Shown here: positions 31,671-43,283 of the stretch, one piece after another
Layout: every line of letters starts with the position of its first letter
Position numbering within the stretch: the first letter of the stretch is position 1
Assembly (NCBI GenBank): GCA_029204045.2
Contig: JAQNDB010000152.1
Coordinates: 1-64,000 of the forward strand
Origin: Tillandsia leiboldiana
Lineage: Eukaryota; Streptophyta; Magnoliopsida; Poales; Bromeliaceae
Reading direction: 5' to 3'
DNA: 64,000 bases
Notes under the pieces: generated by a model
Told to the model about the DNA's origin: nothing
Database searches by the model: none
The model's input: only the letters and a program-made list of their open reading frames with translations
Program-made: the position numbers and the translations under genes

Positions 31671-34496
31671 TGTCACGCCCCGGGGGTTTTGTTTTAGCGG
31701 AAACGATTCGTAGAAAAAGTCAAACATTTGACGTGTAAATTTTTTTTTGTAAAAGCGAACCCCTCTTCCCCGGCGCATGCCCAGACCCGCCACACATACA
31801 GGATAACTCTGCAAACGGACAGAGTCTCCCCTGTATGTGCACGGCGTAGCATTCTGTACATGTTCAAACATACACAACCTTTCAATCAAAACAATTATTA
31901 ACATACAACCAGCATTCTAACTTATTTAAAACGTATGGCCGTTCAGTTTGGAAAGGATAAATCCACAGTTTTAAAAAGAGCGCCTACCCGGCGCTTACGT
32001 TTTGAAAGCGAGTTTCGAAACCAGCATAAAACCACAAGGTTTTGAAAACGGTGTCCACCCGACGCCAAGTTTTGAAATCCCTTTTTGAAATCCATAAATC
32101 CACAGGGTTTTGAAACCAGTGCCCACACGACACTTCAATTTTAAAAATAGTTTTCGCAATCTTTTCCTTTTCTTCTGCCTTTTTCATTTTCAAATGGCCA
32201 ATAAAATTTAAAAGGGAGAGTAACGCATAAAAGGATAACTAAATACAACTCATACCGACATCCATGCCGACCCCACGAGGGTATCGAGAACCTCTCACAT
32301 AACTACAATGTAAATGAAATGCAAGAAAGAAAAGGAAATACAGTCCAGGGTCCCCAGCGACCCAGCTGCTCCTGCCCCGTCCTCACCACCGCCTACGTCT
32401 CCCCCCGTCTGAACCCTGTCACAAAGTGGGAAGTCAGTGACGTAAAAGTAGTAGAGTAGGAGAAATATAATAAAACAAACCGTGAAGACAACCGGAGCAA
32501 CCACCCTCTCAAGGGAGGAAGGCAACCTGTACACCTGTATCCTGTATTACCCGGCCACGTCGGACAACTAAACCGACGGCCCATACCGTACCTGCAGAAA
32601 CCTGACCACGTCGGACAACTAAACCGACGGGTCGCACCGCTCGCACCTCGGCGCCTCAACCCCACAACTAATAAGGGGCCCCACTACGTCACCTCGTGGG
32701 TATACACGGGTCATAGACCACTTTTTCGGAAAAGCGCACCCTTTGCGGTGGCCAAACCGCGGGTGCGCGTGTTGCAGCCTCGAGCCAAGTAACCATAACC
32801 ATCATCATGTCAGTATCATAATATAAATAACAAGAGTAATGCGGTAAAGTGTATAGTCAAAAGCAAGGTAATAATACGCGCACTCGAAGGTGGCCCGCCA
32901 ACATATAGTTATTAAAAAGAGAACAACCGTCGGAAACCGACGCTAAACACTATGAAGAACCCACTAACATGCATAAGCTATCACCCATCACTGTTTAACC
33001 CCAGTACACTTAGAATAGACCCCGTCCAACATGATAGAGTTAGAGGCTAGGACAAAGTAAATACAACCCACCAGTCACTTGTAGCGATCAAGGCTCGACT
33101 TTCCTCGCGTCCCGACACGCTCGTCCGGGCTCACACACCTGCCGCAAGGAAACGTCAGCACCAAGACTCGGATCAAAACACGGTCAAGCCGACTCCCCCG
33201 ATCGGTCCCACGGCATGACCCGCCGGTTCGGCGCCCGGTCCCGAGAGGCTCCCCGCCTGTACACGGGGCTGTGCGCGTGCCCAGCCCCGTGCGGGTTCAC
33301 CCCCGCACGCGGGGCTGGGCGCGCGCCTGGCCCCGTGCGGTCACCCCCGCACGGGGGCTGGGCGCGTGCCCGGCCCCGTGCGGGTCACCCCCGCACGGGG
33401 GCTGGGCGCGTGCCCGGCCCCGTGCGGGTCACCCCCGCACGCGGGGCTGGGCGCGCGCCCGGCCCCGTGCGGTCACCCCCGCACGGGGGCTGGGCGCGTG
33501 CCCGGCCCCGTGCGGGTCACCCCCGCACGGGGGCTGGGCGCGTGCCCGGCCCCGTGCGGGTCACCCCCGCACGTGGGGCTGGGCGCGTGCCCGGCCCCGT
33601 GCGGGTCACCCCCGCACGTGGGGCTGGGTGCGTTCCCGGCCCCGTGCGGCCACTGCCCGCCTGCGGGGCCGGGTGCATGGCCAGCCCCGTGCGGCTCACA
33701 TGGGTACGCCGCCCGCTTGGGGGGGGGGGGGGGGGGTTTCGCACATGCGCCGGATTCCGAAGAATCCGTCGCCTGTGCTCCCTCCTATTTTTCCGGAAAC
33801 TAACAACAAGAAGAAAACCAAGAATCTACCAAGAACCGTAAAACCTCCGTCTCACCTCGGTTACGATGACGATGGTTGGGGGAGGAGGGATCGTCCGTTC
33901 TTGCGTGGCCGGTTCCGGGGAAAAAGGTTGAGCAGTGGTCTTTCCTTTCCTTGCTCGTTCCGCCGCGGTGCTCCACGCCGATCCACGCGAAGAGGAGGGT
34001 TTGGGGAAGAAAACGCTCTTGTCCGCGCTCGGGGTATCGCGCGTTAAGGTAAGAGGAAAAAGAAGGGGGTTCCTGAAACCTAATTCCCAAACGCTATATT
34101 TAATTAGTTGTTTTGGCACAGTTGGACTAAACCCAAATTGGAAAATAAAAGATTGGGCGAATGTGAAATGGGGTGGTTAAAACCCAAACCTCAAGCAAGG
34201 CGACAGGTTGATTTGGGGGCGAACCAGGGTCCGGTCTGCCTCGGTACATGTAGAAGTCGCCTGAACCGTACAAAACTTTCGGAATTTATTTCGGGAGATT
34301 CCGGAGTCGGAATCCAAAACCGATCGCGCCGCCGGTCTCCGTTTCGCGAGCTTTATTATCCAAAAATACCCGCGAGCCCCGACGGTCTGCCCAGAATGAA
34401 GGAAAAATAATTCACACCCCAGACCCCTTAGTCGAAACGGTTCAATAAAAATTCAAAGGGAGGACAAAAGGGAAAAATAAACTCGCGGTTATTACA
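31671..34496 (-). repeat. D LTR1 (3' LTR of D2)
   Basis: 2,826 bp, about 140 bp longer than LTR2 and LTR3, mainly because it has three more 44-bp minisatellite units and a longer G run (18 G at 33719-33736). In plus-strand order it carries three short hairpins (31979-32134), two identical-loop hairpins CGTCGG/CCGACG at 32558-32578 and 32609-32629, then the minisatellite. Many ORFs rich in Pro, Arg, Gly and Ala run through the minisatellite; these are repeat translations. Confidence 0.92.
33275..33700. repeat. 44-bp GC-rich minisatellite of hairpins in D LTR1
   Basis: CCCCGTGCGG occurs ten times at a spacing of about 44 bp. Each unit contains CCCCGTGCGGG then TCAC then CCCGCACGGGG, a near-perfect palindrome, followed by a CTGGGCGCGTGCCCGG-like linker. 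The same array has seven occurrences in LTR2 and in LTR3. Confidence 0.93.
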
Positions 34497-37060
34497 CCAC
34501 TCACCTCTAAAAACGAGTTTCGTCCTCGAAACTCAAACCCGGGTGGTGGTGAAAAGGTCGGGGTAGCACTCCCTCATTCTTGATTCCAGCTCCCAAGTTG
34601 CTTCTCGCTCCTCATGGTTGCTCCAGAGTACCTTCACGTAAGGGATAGCTCGGTTTCACAGCGATTTGGTCTCCCTTACCAGGATCCTCACAGGGGTTTC
34701 CTCGAAGCTTAGGTCCTCCTTAAGTTCGAGTGTAGAAGCATCCAGGATGTGTGAGGGGTCGGAGAGGTACTTCCGGAGCATCGAGACGTGGAAGACGTCG
34801 TGGACTCGGTCGAGGTTTGGTGGTAGGGCAAGGCGGTAAGCAACCGGGCCGATTCTCTCCAAGATCTCGAACGGCCCCACGAACCGTGGGCTCAGCTTGC
34901 CCCTCAGCCCGAACCGCTTAACTCCTCTGGACGGCGAGACCCGCAAGAAAACATGCTCTCCTACTTGGAATTCTAGGTCGCGGCGCCTTTGGTCCGCGTA
35001 GCTCTTCTGGCGACTTTGGGCGGTCAGCAGGCGCTGTCGGATAAGGCGTACCTTCTCTTCCGTCTCCTCCACTAAATCGGGTCCCAAGAATTTCCGTTCT
35101 CCCAAGTCGTCCCAACTAATCGGGGATCGGCAGCGCCTTCTATACAAGGCCTCATAGGGCGCCATCTGGATGCTGGCCTGGTAGCTGTTGTTGTAGGCGA
35201 ATTCCACGAGAGGTAGGTAGCGTGACCACCCGATCCCCCAGTCTAGTACACAGGCGCGAAGCAGGTCTTTGAGGGTTTGTATCACACGCTCCGACTGTCC
35301 GTCTGTCTGGGGGTGGAAGGCTGTGCTGAACTGTAGTTTGGTCCCCATGGCCCGCTGAAGGCTCTGCCAAAACTTCGAGACAAAGCGCGTGTCTCTGTCC
35401 GAGGTGATCGATGCCGGCACTCCATGTAATCTCACGATCTCGCTGATATAAGCTTGGGCTAACCGTTCTCGGGTCCAGGTCGTATGGATTGGCAGAAAGT
35501 GTGCTGACTTGGTCAACCGGTCGACTACGACCCAAATTGCGTCGTGGCCCTGTTGTGAGCGTGGGAAACCCGTGACAAAGTCCATGGTGATCTGATCCCA
35601 CTTCCACTCTGGCACCGGTAGAGGCTGTAGCTTCCCTGCTGGTCGCTGATGCTCGGCCTTTACTTGTTGGCACACTAGACAATGAGCTACGTGTCGGGTG
35701 ACGTCCCCCTTCATTTTGGGCCACCAGTAGATCTGTTTGAGGTCCCTGTACATCTTCGTGCCCCCTGGATGTGCCGCATAAGGGGCCTGGTCTGCCTCGG
35801 TCAGAATTTCCTCCTTCAACTCCGACGAATCCGGCACGCAGATCCGTCTGCGGAACGGTAGGGTGCCGTCGTCTTCCACTGCAAAGTCGCTCTCTTGGTC
35901 CAGGGAAAATTTGTCTCGTACACGCTGTAAGTGCGGGTCGGTCTGCTGTCCCTCCCGGATCTTCTCAAGTAACGTCGGCTTGACCACCAAGGTTAGGAGT
36001 TGCATAACCATGCCTGTCGGTACCACCTCCAACTGCATTCGTGCGAACTCCGCTATCAAGTGGTTCTGCTCCGTTATCGCGCTCCTTGACGCCCCTTCTT
36101 GGTGCCCTTTCCTGCTCAAGGCGTCCGCCACCACGTTTGCCTTTCCGGGATGGTATTGAATCGTCAAGTCGTAATCCTTCAACAACTCCAGCCACCGCCT
36201 CTGCCGCAAGTTTAATTCTTTTTGGGTAAAGATGTACTTAAGACTTTGATGATCCGAGAAGACGTTACAGTGGACTCCAAAGAGATAGTGCCTCCATAGT
36301 TTTAAAACGAAGACTACTGCGGCCAGCTCCAAGTCGTGTATCGGGTAGTTCTTTTCGTAGTCCTTCAGTTGCCTGGACGCGTAGGGAATCACTTTCCCCT
36401 GTTGCATCAGAACACCGCCCAGGCCGATCCTCGATGCATCGCAGTACACCTCGTAATCCTCTCCGGGTGTCGGTAGTACAAGAATTGGTGCCCTGGTTAA
36501 CCTCCTTTTGAGTTCCTCAAAACTCTCCTGGCATTTGACCGTCCATATGAACTTCTCCCCCTTTCTGGTTAACCGATTTAAGGGGGTAGCAATCTTCGCG
36601 AAACCCTCTACGAAACGCCTGTAATATCCCGCCAATCCGAGGAAACTGCGGACCTCTGTCACCGTCGTCGGCGGCTGCCAGTCGACCACGGACTCCACCT
36701 TCTTCGGATCCACGGCGATTCCCCGCGCCGAGATCACATGTCCTAGGAAGCCGACCTCGCGTAGCCAGAACTCACACTTCTTGAGTTTAGCGAATAGTTC
36801 CTGTTCTCTGAGAGTTTGAAGGATCGTTTGCAAGTGGTCCTCGTGCTCCTCGTCGGTAGTGGAATAAATCAAGATGTCGTCGATGAAAACCACCACGAAC
36901 CGATCCAGGAAGGGTCTGAAGATCTGGTTCATCATATCCATGAAGACTGCGGGGGCGTTTGTGAGTCCGATAGGCATGACCGTGAACTCGTAGTGGCCAT
37001 ACCGGGTCCGGAAAGCAGTCTTCGGGATGTCCTTGTCCCGAACCCGGAGTTCTGGTGTTG
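34497..37060 (-). pseudogene. D2 pol: RT (partial), RNase H, integrase, chromodomain
   Basis: The frame (37082-34656) is open for about 800 residues. It begins in mid-RT (VRDKDIPKTAFRTRYGHYEF) and has the RT active site FIDDILIYS, RNase H (YCDASRIGLGG, DALSRKG) and the integrase zinc region (HPGGTKMY...HCLVCQQVK). The core follows with D, D and E in MDFVTGF, TSDRDTRF and QSERVIQ, then the GPF motif (VGPFEILERIGPVAY). A CGA-to-TGA change ends it at 34656 inside the chromodomain; decayed homology continues to about 34534. A deletion joins gag at about 37050 straight to mid-RT, removing the zinc knuckle, protease and RT N-terminus. A short purine-rich tract precedes LTR1. It is not functional. 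Confidence 0.9.
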
Positions 37061-37704
37061 CCGCTTCCGGTCCTCCAGTCACGTCGAGTTCTCCCTTCTG
37101 GCACGGGTGACCGCAAAGCCACGTTCCACCGTAGTGGCTCTGTCGACCACTTTCTGGAAGGTGTGCAGTTCAGCTGCTTGCACCACCTCGAAGATGTTGC
37201 TCCGCAGGCCATCCACAAAAAGTTGCGCCTTGTGAGCCTCGTCCCTTATGACGAACGGGACGCAGTTTGCTAGTCGGACGAACTCCCGCTGATACTCCAT
37301 CCCGTCCGGTTCCCCTGCTGGATGTGGTTCAAGTCATCCTCCAGCTTCTTCTTGACACTGTTGGTGAAGAAGGCCCCGAACAGCTCTTGTTTGAAGGTTG
37401 TCCAGGACGGAAGTGCGGTACCCTTAGCAGGATCGGGGCGTACCGTCTTCCACCACAAGCGGGCGTTCCCCTCCAAGCAGTGGACTGCTAGGGGAACCCG
37501 CTCGTCATCCTCCATGAGTAGGTCTTCGAAAAGTTTCTCCATCGACCCTACCCATTTCTCGACGACCCATGGATCGGTCGTGTCTCCTTCGAACGTGGGT
37601 GGGTCGTACTTCTTGAAGTCTTTCAGATTGGCCCGCACCCGATCCCGCTCGGTCATCACAACCGTCCCCTCCCTCGCGGCGGCGGCAGCCACGGTAGGGG
37701 CAGG

Positions 37705-37925
37705 CGCTTTCACATCTTCTTAACCCGAAATGGCTGAGGAGAGGAAAGGTTCCTTTTTGAGGGTACTCCCCGGGAACAGATCCAGTGGAGACGGGTGGGC
37801 CTGTAGCTCAGAGGATTAGAGCACGTGGCTACGAACCACGGTGTCGGGGGTTCGAATCCCTCCTCTCCCACAGCCTTCCCAAAGGGAAGGCCCCTTACTT
37901 TACCTCTGGGGGTAGGAAAATCATG
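37705..37925 (+). other. Nuclear plastid DNA insertion (NUPT) in D2 gag
   Basis: These 221 bp are absent from the otherwise matching D1 gag (junction near 49073) and contain trnR-ACG with both flanks. The text upstream (CTTTTTGAGGGTACTCCCCG, GGAACAGATCCAGTGGAGAC) and downstream (CTCTGGGGGTAGGAAAATCA) is what I recall from the plastid rrn5-trnR region of the inverted repeat. CAGG stands on both sides (37701-37704 and 37926-37929), either a small duplication or microhomology used in the joining. Confidence 0.85.
37797..37870 (+). tRNA. Plastid-type tRNA-Arg(ACG), nuclear copy
   Basis: The 74-nt sequence folds as a cloverleaf: D arm GCTC/GAGC, anticodon arm CGTGG/CCACG with loop CTACGAA (anticodon ACG, Arg), T arm with TTCGAAT loop, discriminator A. 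The acceptor stem pairs at the outer three positions but is imperfect inside (C opposite T, C and T mismatches), so one or more changes may have occurred since transfer. It lies inside a dead retrotransposon gag, so it is most likely an inactive copy. Confidence 0.85.
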
Positions 37926-38258
37926 CAGGTGTGACTACAGTCTCCTCCAGAGTAACCCTGCTGGTTGTCCCCGGCGCCGGTCCCGTAGCCGCCGCCGGCG
38001 GTGGTGCTGTCAGTGGTGCCGCGGCCGGTGCTGTCGATGTGGCCGCGGCCGTTGCTGTCGACGCCCTGTGGGGGAAACGGGGTGACCGTCACCGTTGCGG
38101 GCCTGCTGCTGTTGCGTCAAACTGACGCACGTGCTCAGTGAGGTTGGCCAGATTCCCTGCCTCTCCCGCAATTGCTAGCCGCAGGAGCTGGGTTCGCCGC
38201 GGCCGTCGACGTCGTCGCGTCTGCTTCTGCGTCCCCGGCCGATATCTAGTACGGGCCA

Positions 38259-38476
38259 TGTCTGTCACAAATCACAAGAGTCAACTTTAGGCTACCCTAC
38301 TAACAACAACCATAAAGGGAGAGAAAGGACTCAACATTTTCCCTCCCCCCCTCGGTCACGTCACGTTCTACAGTCCTATGCCCTACCCATTTCATTCATG
38401 TGTAGGCAAGTGAGGTGTTCCCACGATGTCGGCATTAACTGTTGTGATTGAAAGAACTCTCTGATACCATTTAATC
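38259..38476 (-). promoter_or_regulatory. 5' leader and primer binding site of D2
   Basis: The minus strand reads TGGTATCAGAGA at 38469-38458, seven bases after the LTR end GGGGCGTGACA, matching initiator methionine tRNA except for the last base. The rest is a noncoding leader up to the gag ATG. Confidence 0.88.
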
Positions 38477-41158
38477 TGTCACGCCCCGGGGGTTTTGTTT
38501 TAGCGAAACCGATTCATAGAAAAAGTCAAACATTTGACGTGTAATTTTTTTTTGTAAAAGCTAACCCCTCTTCCCCGGCGCATGCCCAGACCCGCCACAC
38601 ATACAGGATCACTCTGCAAACGGACAGAGTCTCCCCTGTATGTGCACGGCGTAGCATTCAGTACATGTTCAAACATACACAACCTTTCAATCAAAACAAT
38701 TATTAACATACAACCAGCATTCTAACTTATTTAAAACGTATGGCCGTTCAGTTTGGAAAGGATAAATCCACAGTTTTAAAAAGAGCGCCTACCCGGCGCT
38801 TACGTTTTGAAAGCGAGTTTCGAAACCAGCATAAAACCACAAGGTTTTGAAAACGGTGTCCACCCGACACCAAGTTTTGAAATCCCTTTTTGAAATCCAT
38901 AAATCCACAGGGTTTTGAAACTAGCGCCCACACGACACTTCTATTTTAAAAACTGTTTTCGCAATCTTTTCTTTTTCTTCTGCCTTTTTCATTTTCAAAT
39001 GTCCAATAAAATTTAAAAGGGAGAGTAACGCATAAAAGGATAACTAAATACAACTCATACCGACATCCACGCCGACCCCACGAGGGTATCGAGAACCTCT
39101 CACAAAACTACAATGTAAATGAAATGCAAGAAAGAAAAGGAAATACAGTCCAGGGTCCCCAGCGACCCAGCTGCTCCTGCCCCGTCCTCACCACCGCCTA
39201 CGTCTCCCCCCGTCGGAACCCTGTCACAAAGTGGGAAGTCAGTGATGTAAAAGTAGTAGAGCAGGAGAAATATAATAAAACAAACCGTGAAGACAACCGG
39301 AGCAACCACCCTATCAAGGGAGGAAGGCAACCTGTACACCTGTATCCTGTATTACCCGGCCACGTCGGACAACTAAACCGACGGCCCATACCGTACCTGC
39401 AGAAACCTGACCACGTCGGACAACTAAACCGACGGGTCGCACCGCTCGCACCTCGGCGCCTCAACCCCACAACTAATAAGGGGCCCCACTACGTCACCTC
39501 GTGGGTATACACGGGTCATAGACCACTTTTCCGGAAAAGCGCACCCTTTGCGGTGGCCAAACCGCGGGTGCGCGTGTTGCAGCCTCGAGCCAAGTAACCA
39601 TAACCATCAACATGTCAGCATCATAATATAAATAACAAGAGTAATGCGGTAAAGTGTATAATCAGAAGCAAGGTAATAATACGCGCACTCGAAGGTGGCC
39701 CGCCAACATATAGCTATTAAAAAGAGAACAACCGTCGGAAACCGACGCTAAACATTATGACGAACCCACTAACATGCATAAGCTATCACCCATCACTGTT
39801 TAACCCCAGTACACTTAGAATAGACCCCGTCCAACATGATAGAGTTAGAGGCTAGGACAAAGTAAATACAACCCACCTGTCACTTGTAGCGATCAAGGCT
39901 CGACTTTCCTCGCGTCCCGACACGCTCGTCCGGGCTCACACACCTGCCGCAAGGAAACGTCAGCACCAAGACTCGGATCAAAACACGGTCAAGCCGCCTC
40001 CCCCGATCGGTCCCGCGGCATGACCCGCCGGTTCGGCGCCCGGTCCCGAGCGGCTCCCCGCCCGTACACGGGGCTGTGCGCGTGTCCCAGCCCCGTGCGG
40101 GTTCACCCCCGCACGCGGGGCTGGGCGCGCGCCCGGCCCCGTGCGGTCACCCCGGCACGGGGGCTGGGCGCGTGCCCGGCCCCGTGCGGGTCACCCCCGC
40201 ACGGGGGCTGGGCGCGTGCCCGGCCCCGTGCGGGTCACCCCCGCACGGGGGCTGGGCGCGTGCCCGGCCCCGTGCGGGTCACCCCCGCACGTGGGGCTGG
40301 GTGCGTGCCCGGCCCCGTGCGGCCACTGCCCGCATGCGGGGCCGGGTGCATGCCCAGCCCCGTGCGGCTCACATGGGTACGCCGCCCGCTTGGGGGGGGG
40401 GTTTCGCACATGCGCCGGATTCCGAAGAATCCGTCGCCTGTGCTCCCTCCCCTTTTTCCGGAAATTAACAACAAGAAGAAAACCAAGAATCTACCAAGAA
40501 CCGTAAAACCTCCATCTCACCTCGGTTACGATGACGATGGTTGGGGGAGGAGGGATCGTCCGTTCTTGCGTGGCCGGTTCCGGGGAAAAAGGTTGAGCGG
40601 TGGTCTTTCCTTTCCTTGCTCGTTCCGCCGCGGTGCTCCACGCCGATCCATGCGAAGAGGAGGGTTTGGGAAAAAACGCTCTTGTCCGCGCTCGGGGTAT
40701 CGCGCGTTAAGGTAAGAGGAAAAAGAAGGGGGTTCCTAAAACCTAATTCCCAAACGCTAAATTTAATTAGTTGTTTTGGCACAGTCGGACTAAACCCAAA
40801 TTGGAAAATAAAAGATTGGGCGAATGTGAAATGGGGTGGTTTAAACCCAAACCTCAAGCAAGGCGACAGGTTGATTTGGGGGCGAACCAGGGTCCGGTCT
40901 GCCTCAGTACATGTAGAAGTCGCCTGAACCGTACAAAACTTCCGGAATTTATTTCGGGAGATTTCGGAGTCGGAATCTAAAACCGATCGCGCCGTCGGTC
41001 TCCGTTTCGCGAGCTTTATTATCCAAAAATACCCGTGAGCCCCGACGGTCTGCCCAGAACGAAGGAGAAATAATTCACACCCGAGACCCCTTAGTCGAAA
41101 CGGTTCAATAAAAATTCAAAGGGAGGACAAAAGGGAAAAATAAACTCGCGGTTATTAC
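38477..41158 (-). repeat. D LTR2 (shared middle LTR)
   Basis: 2,682 bp. It is the 5' LTR of D2 and the 3' LTR of D1 at the same time. Small features it shares with LTR3 against LTR1 (for example GTGTCCCAGCCCCG and GGAAATTAAC) show that LTR2 and LTR3 are the closer pair. Confidence 0.92.
40086..40366. repeat. 44-bp GC-rich minisatellite in D LTR2
   Basis: Seven occurrences of CCCCGTGCGG with the same unit as in LTR1, followed by a run of 10 G near 40392. Confidence 0.92.
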
Positions 41159-41888
41159 ACCACTCACCTCTAAAAACGAGTTTCGTCCTCGAAACTCAAA
41201 CCCGGGTGGTGGTGAAAAGGTCGGGGTAGCACTCCCTCATTCTTGATTCCAGCTCCCAAGTTGCTTCTCGCTCCTCCTGGTTGCTCCAGAGTACCTTCAC
41301 GTAAGGGATAGCTCGGTTTCGCAGCGATTTGGTCTCCCTTACCAGGATCCTCACAGGGGTTTCCTCGACGCTTAGGTCCTCCTTAAGTTCGAGTGTAGAA
41401 GCATCCAGGATGTGTGAGGGGTCGGAGAGGTACTTCCGGAGCATCGAGACGTGGAAGACGTCGTGGACTCGGTCGAGGTTTGGTGGTAGGGCAAGGTGGT
41501 AAGCAACCGGGCCGATTCTCTCCAAGATCTCGAACGGCCCCACGAAAGCTTGCCCCTCAGCCCGAACCGCTTAACTCCTCTGGACGGCGAGACCCGCAAG
41601 AAAACATGCTCTCCTACTTGGAATTCCAGGTCGCGGCGCCTTTGGTCTGCGTAGCTCTTCTGGCGACTTTGGGCGGTCAGCAGGCGCTGTCATAGGAGCC
41701 TTCCCCCGCCCAGAGAGCTCTGGCGTGGGCGTGGAAGCTGCAGAGGACGCAGATCCCCCGCCTAAGGGGCAGTTGCGGCGGAAGTGCCCCCGTTTGCCGC
41801 ACCTGAAGCAGTGGTCGCCTCTTTGGGGGCACTCTCCCGGAATGTGCCCTCCCCCGCATATGACACAAGGCCTATTCCCCGGCCTCTG
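41159..41888 (-). pseudogene. D1 pol 3' end fused to gag zinc knuckles
   Basis: In sense, two zinc knuckles (CVICGGGHIPGECP and CFRCGKRGHFRRNC, about 41870-41770) and a Ser/Thr/Pro linker run to 41692. There a large deletion joins them to the end of integrase. The GPF motif region and an intact chromodomain end (NRAIPYVKVLW, EATWELESRM, YPDLF) follow to the stop at 41196. A further loss of about 10 bp near 41546 shifts the frame. Protease, RT, RNase H and most of integrase are gone. Confidence 0.85.
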
Positions 41889-41893
41889 CCCTC

Positions 41894-43283
41894 TGTAGAG
41901 TTATGAATCCCAAAGGATCTAAATAGGTACTATCAAACAACTAGAGGGGGGGTGAATAGGTGTAATACTTATAAAACCAAATCTTAGTGCAAAATAAAAA
42001 CCAATGCGGAAAATAAAAACAGCACACCAAGATATACGTGGAAACTCCAATCCAGGAGAAAAACCACGGGACCAACACGCAATAACAATCCACTAAGAAT
42101 AGAAGAATAACAAGGTGATTACCGGCTCCACGGACTCAACCCCTCCTTCAGCTTCTTCGGACCTTGCGCTGACCGGTTGGATATCCACGCAATAACAATC
42201 CCTAAGAAAGGAAGAATAACAAGGTGATTACCGTCTCCACGGATTTAACCCCTCCTTCAATTTCTTGGACCTCGCGCTCCACCGATTTTGCACGCCCACT
42301 GCACACGTTCGAATCCACGAACGCCACTCGAATCCACGAGCACACGTTTCGAATCCACGAAACGCCTTTAGCACACCGAATCCACGATGCCACGTCGAAT
42401 CCACGACGCAAACTCAGTCGATAAGAATATTGACTTCGATGGTGATCCTTTGCTTAGATTATCAATGAAGATCCATGGGAAAAATCTCTAAGCAAAGATT
42501 AGATCAATTCGACAAAAGATAGATCTTGGAAGAACCGTCGAATTGACCTAACAGAGGCTATTAAGAAGAACAAAGAAAACCTGGCCTCTAGGGTTGCTCT
42601 CAAGTGTTTTATAAATTAATCGGTAGAGAACCCACGTTTTTGAGAAACCCTAAATGTCTATTTATAGTTTAGAAACCTTTGGAAAGAGATAAGAATCAAA
42701 AACATACCTTATCTGAAAATTTTCAGGACGGCGATCCGGATCGGATTTACTGCGATCCGGATCGTCGTAACGAGATTGACGATTCCAGAAATACCATGGT
42801 TCGGGATCCGGATCGCATTGCCCGATCCGGATCGTTCATACAAATCAGAAAACTTAACATTCGGGATCCGGATCGGAAATTGCATGGATCCGGATCGAAG
42901 TCTTGTATGAAGCAACAACCTTCGGGATCCGGATCGTTGGCTCTGATCCGGATCCTGAACAAGTCCGAACACCAGTTTTTGATTATTATGCAATTAAAAG
43001 TTCATCCAAGTGTTTCTACACTATAAGAAAGTATTCGGATCACCACAATTATTTAGTTAAACATACCTGATCCTCTTGAATACTTTCTTCTTGAGATTGA
43101 TGTAACTGATCCACAATTCTTCAACTTCAATCTTCAAGACTCAAGACACTGAGTGCCAACTTGAGCTCTTGTTGAATCTTTTCTAAGTCTTTGATTGCTG
43201 ATTGACAATTTGATCCCTTTAAGACTCCGACTCAACTCACTGACTTGACTCACGAAATATGCCAACACCAAAATGCCGTAACA
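41894..43283 (-). repeat. 3' LTR of element E
   Basis: It reads TGTAGAGTTATGAATCCC...GCCGTAACA on the plus strand. TATA is seen as CTATTTATAG at about 42658, palindromes are at about 42730-42960 and the hairpin array (AATCCA loops) at 42305-42415. The sense 3' end of this LTR (GGGATTCATAACTCTACA) differs from that of F (GGATCCATAAAAACCTACA). Confidence 0.93.

Larger units (their letters stand above)
37050..38258 (-). pseudogene. D2 gag, broken by plastid DNA, indels and a stop
   Basis: From 38258 (MARTR) the sequence matches the D1 gag at 48441-49403: a Gln-rich N-terminal region, an Ala/Pro/Thr linker, and the retrotransposon gag domain (MTERDRVRAN, FEGDTTDPW, LWWKTVRPD, NHIQQGNRT). It carries several small indels near the start and a 221-bp plastid insertion at 37705-37925. 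A 1-bp deletion lies near 37303, and a TGA near 37076 is shared with D1. It then joins RT directly. Confidence 0.85.

Noticed and set aside
33215..34047. Long overlapping ORFs rich in Pro, Arg, Gly and Ala in the D LTRs (also 40020-40715 and 51155-51854)
   Set aside because: They are translations of the 44-bp GC-rich minisatellite and adjacent LTR text in several frames. There is no codon structure, and the frames change between the three LTR copies.
37797..37870. Functional nuclear tRNA gene
   Set aside because: The sequence is plastid-type with plastid flanks, has mismatches in the acceptor stem and lies in a dead gag. There is no sign that it is transcribed.
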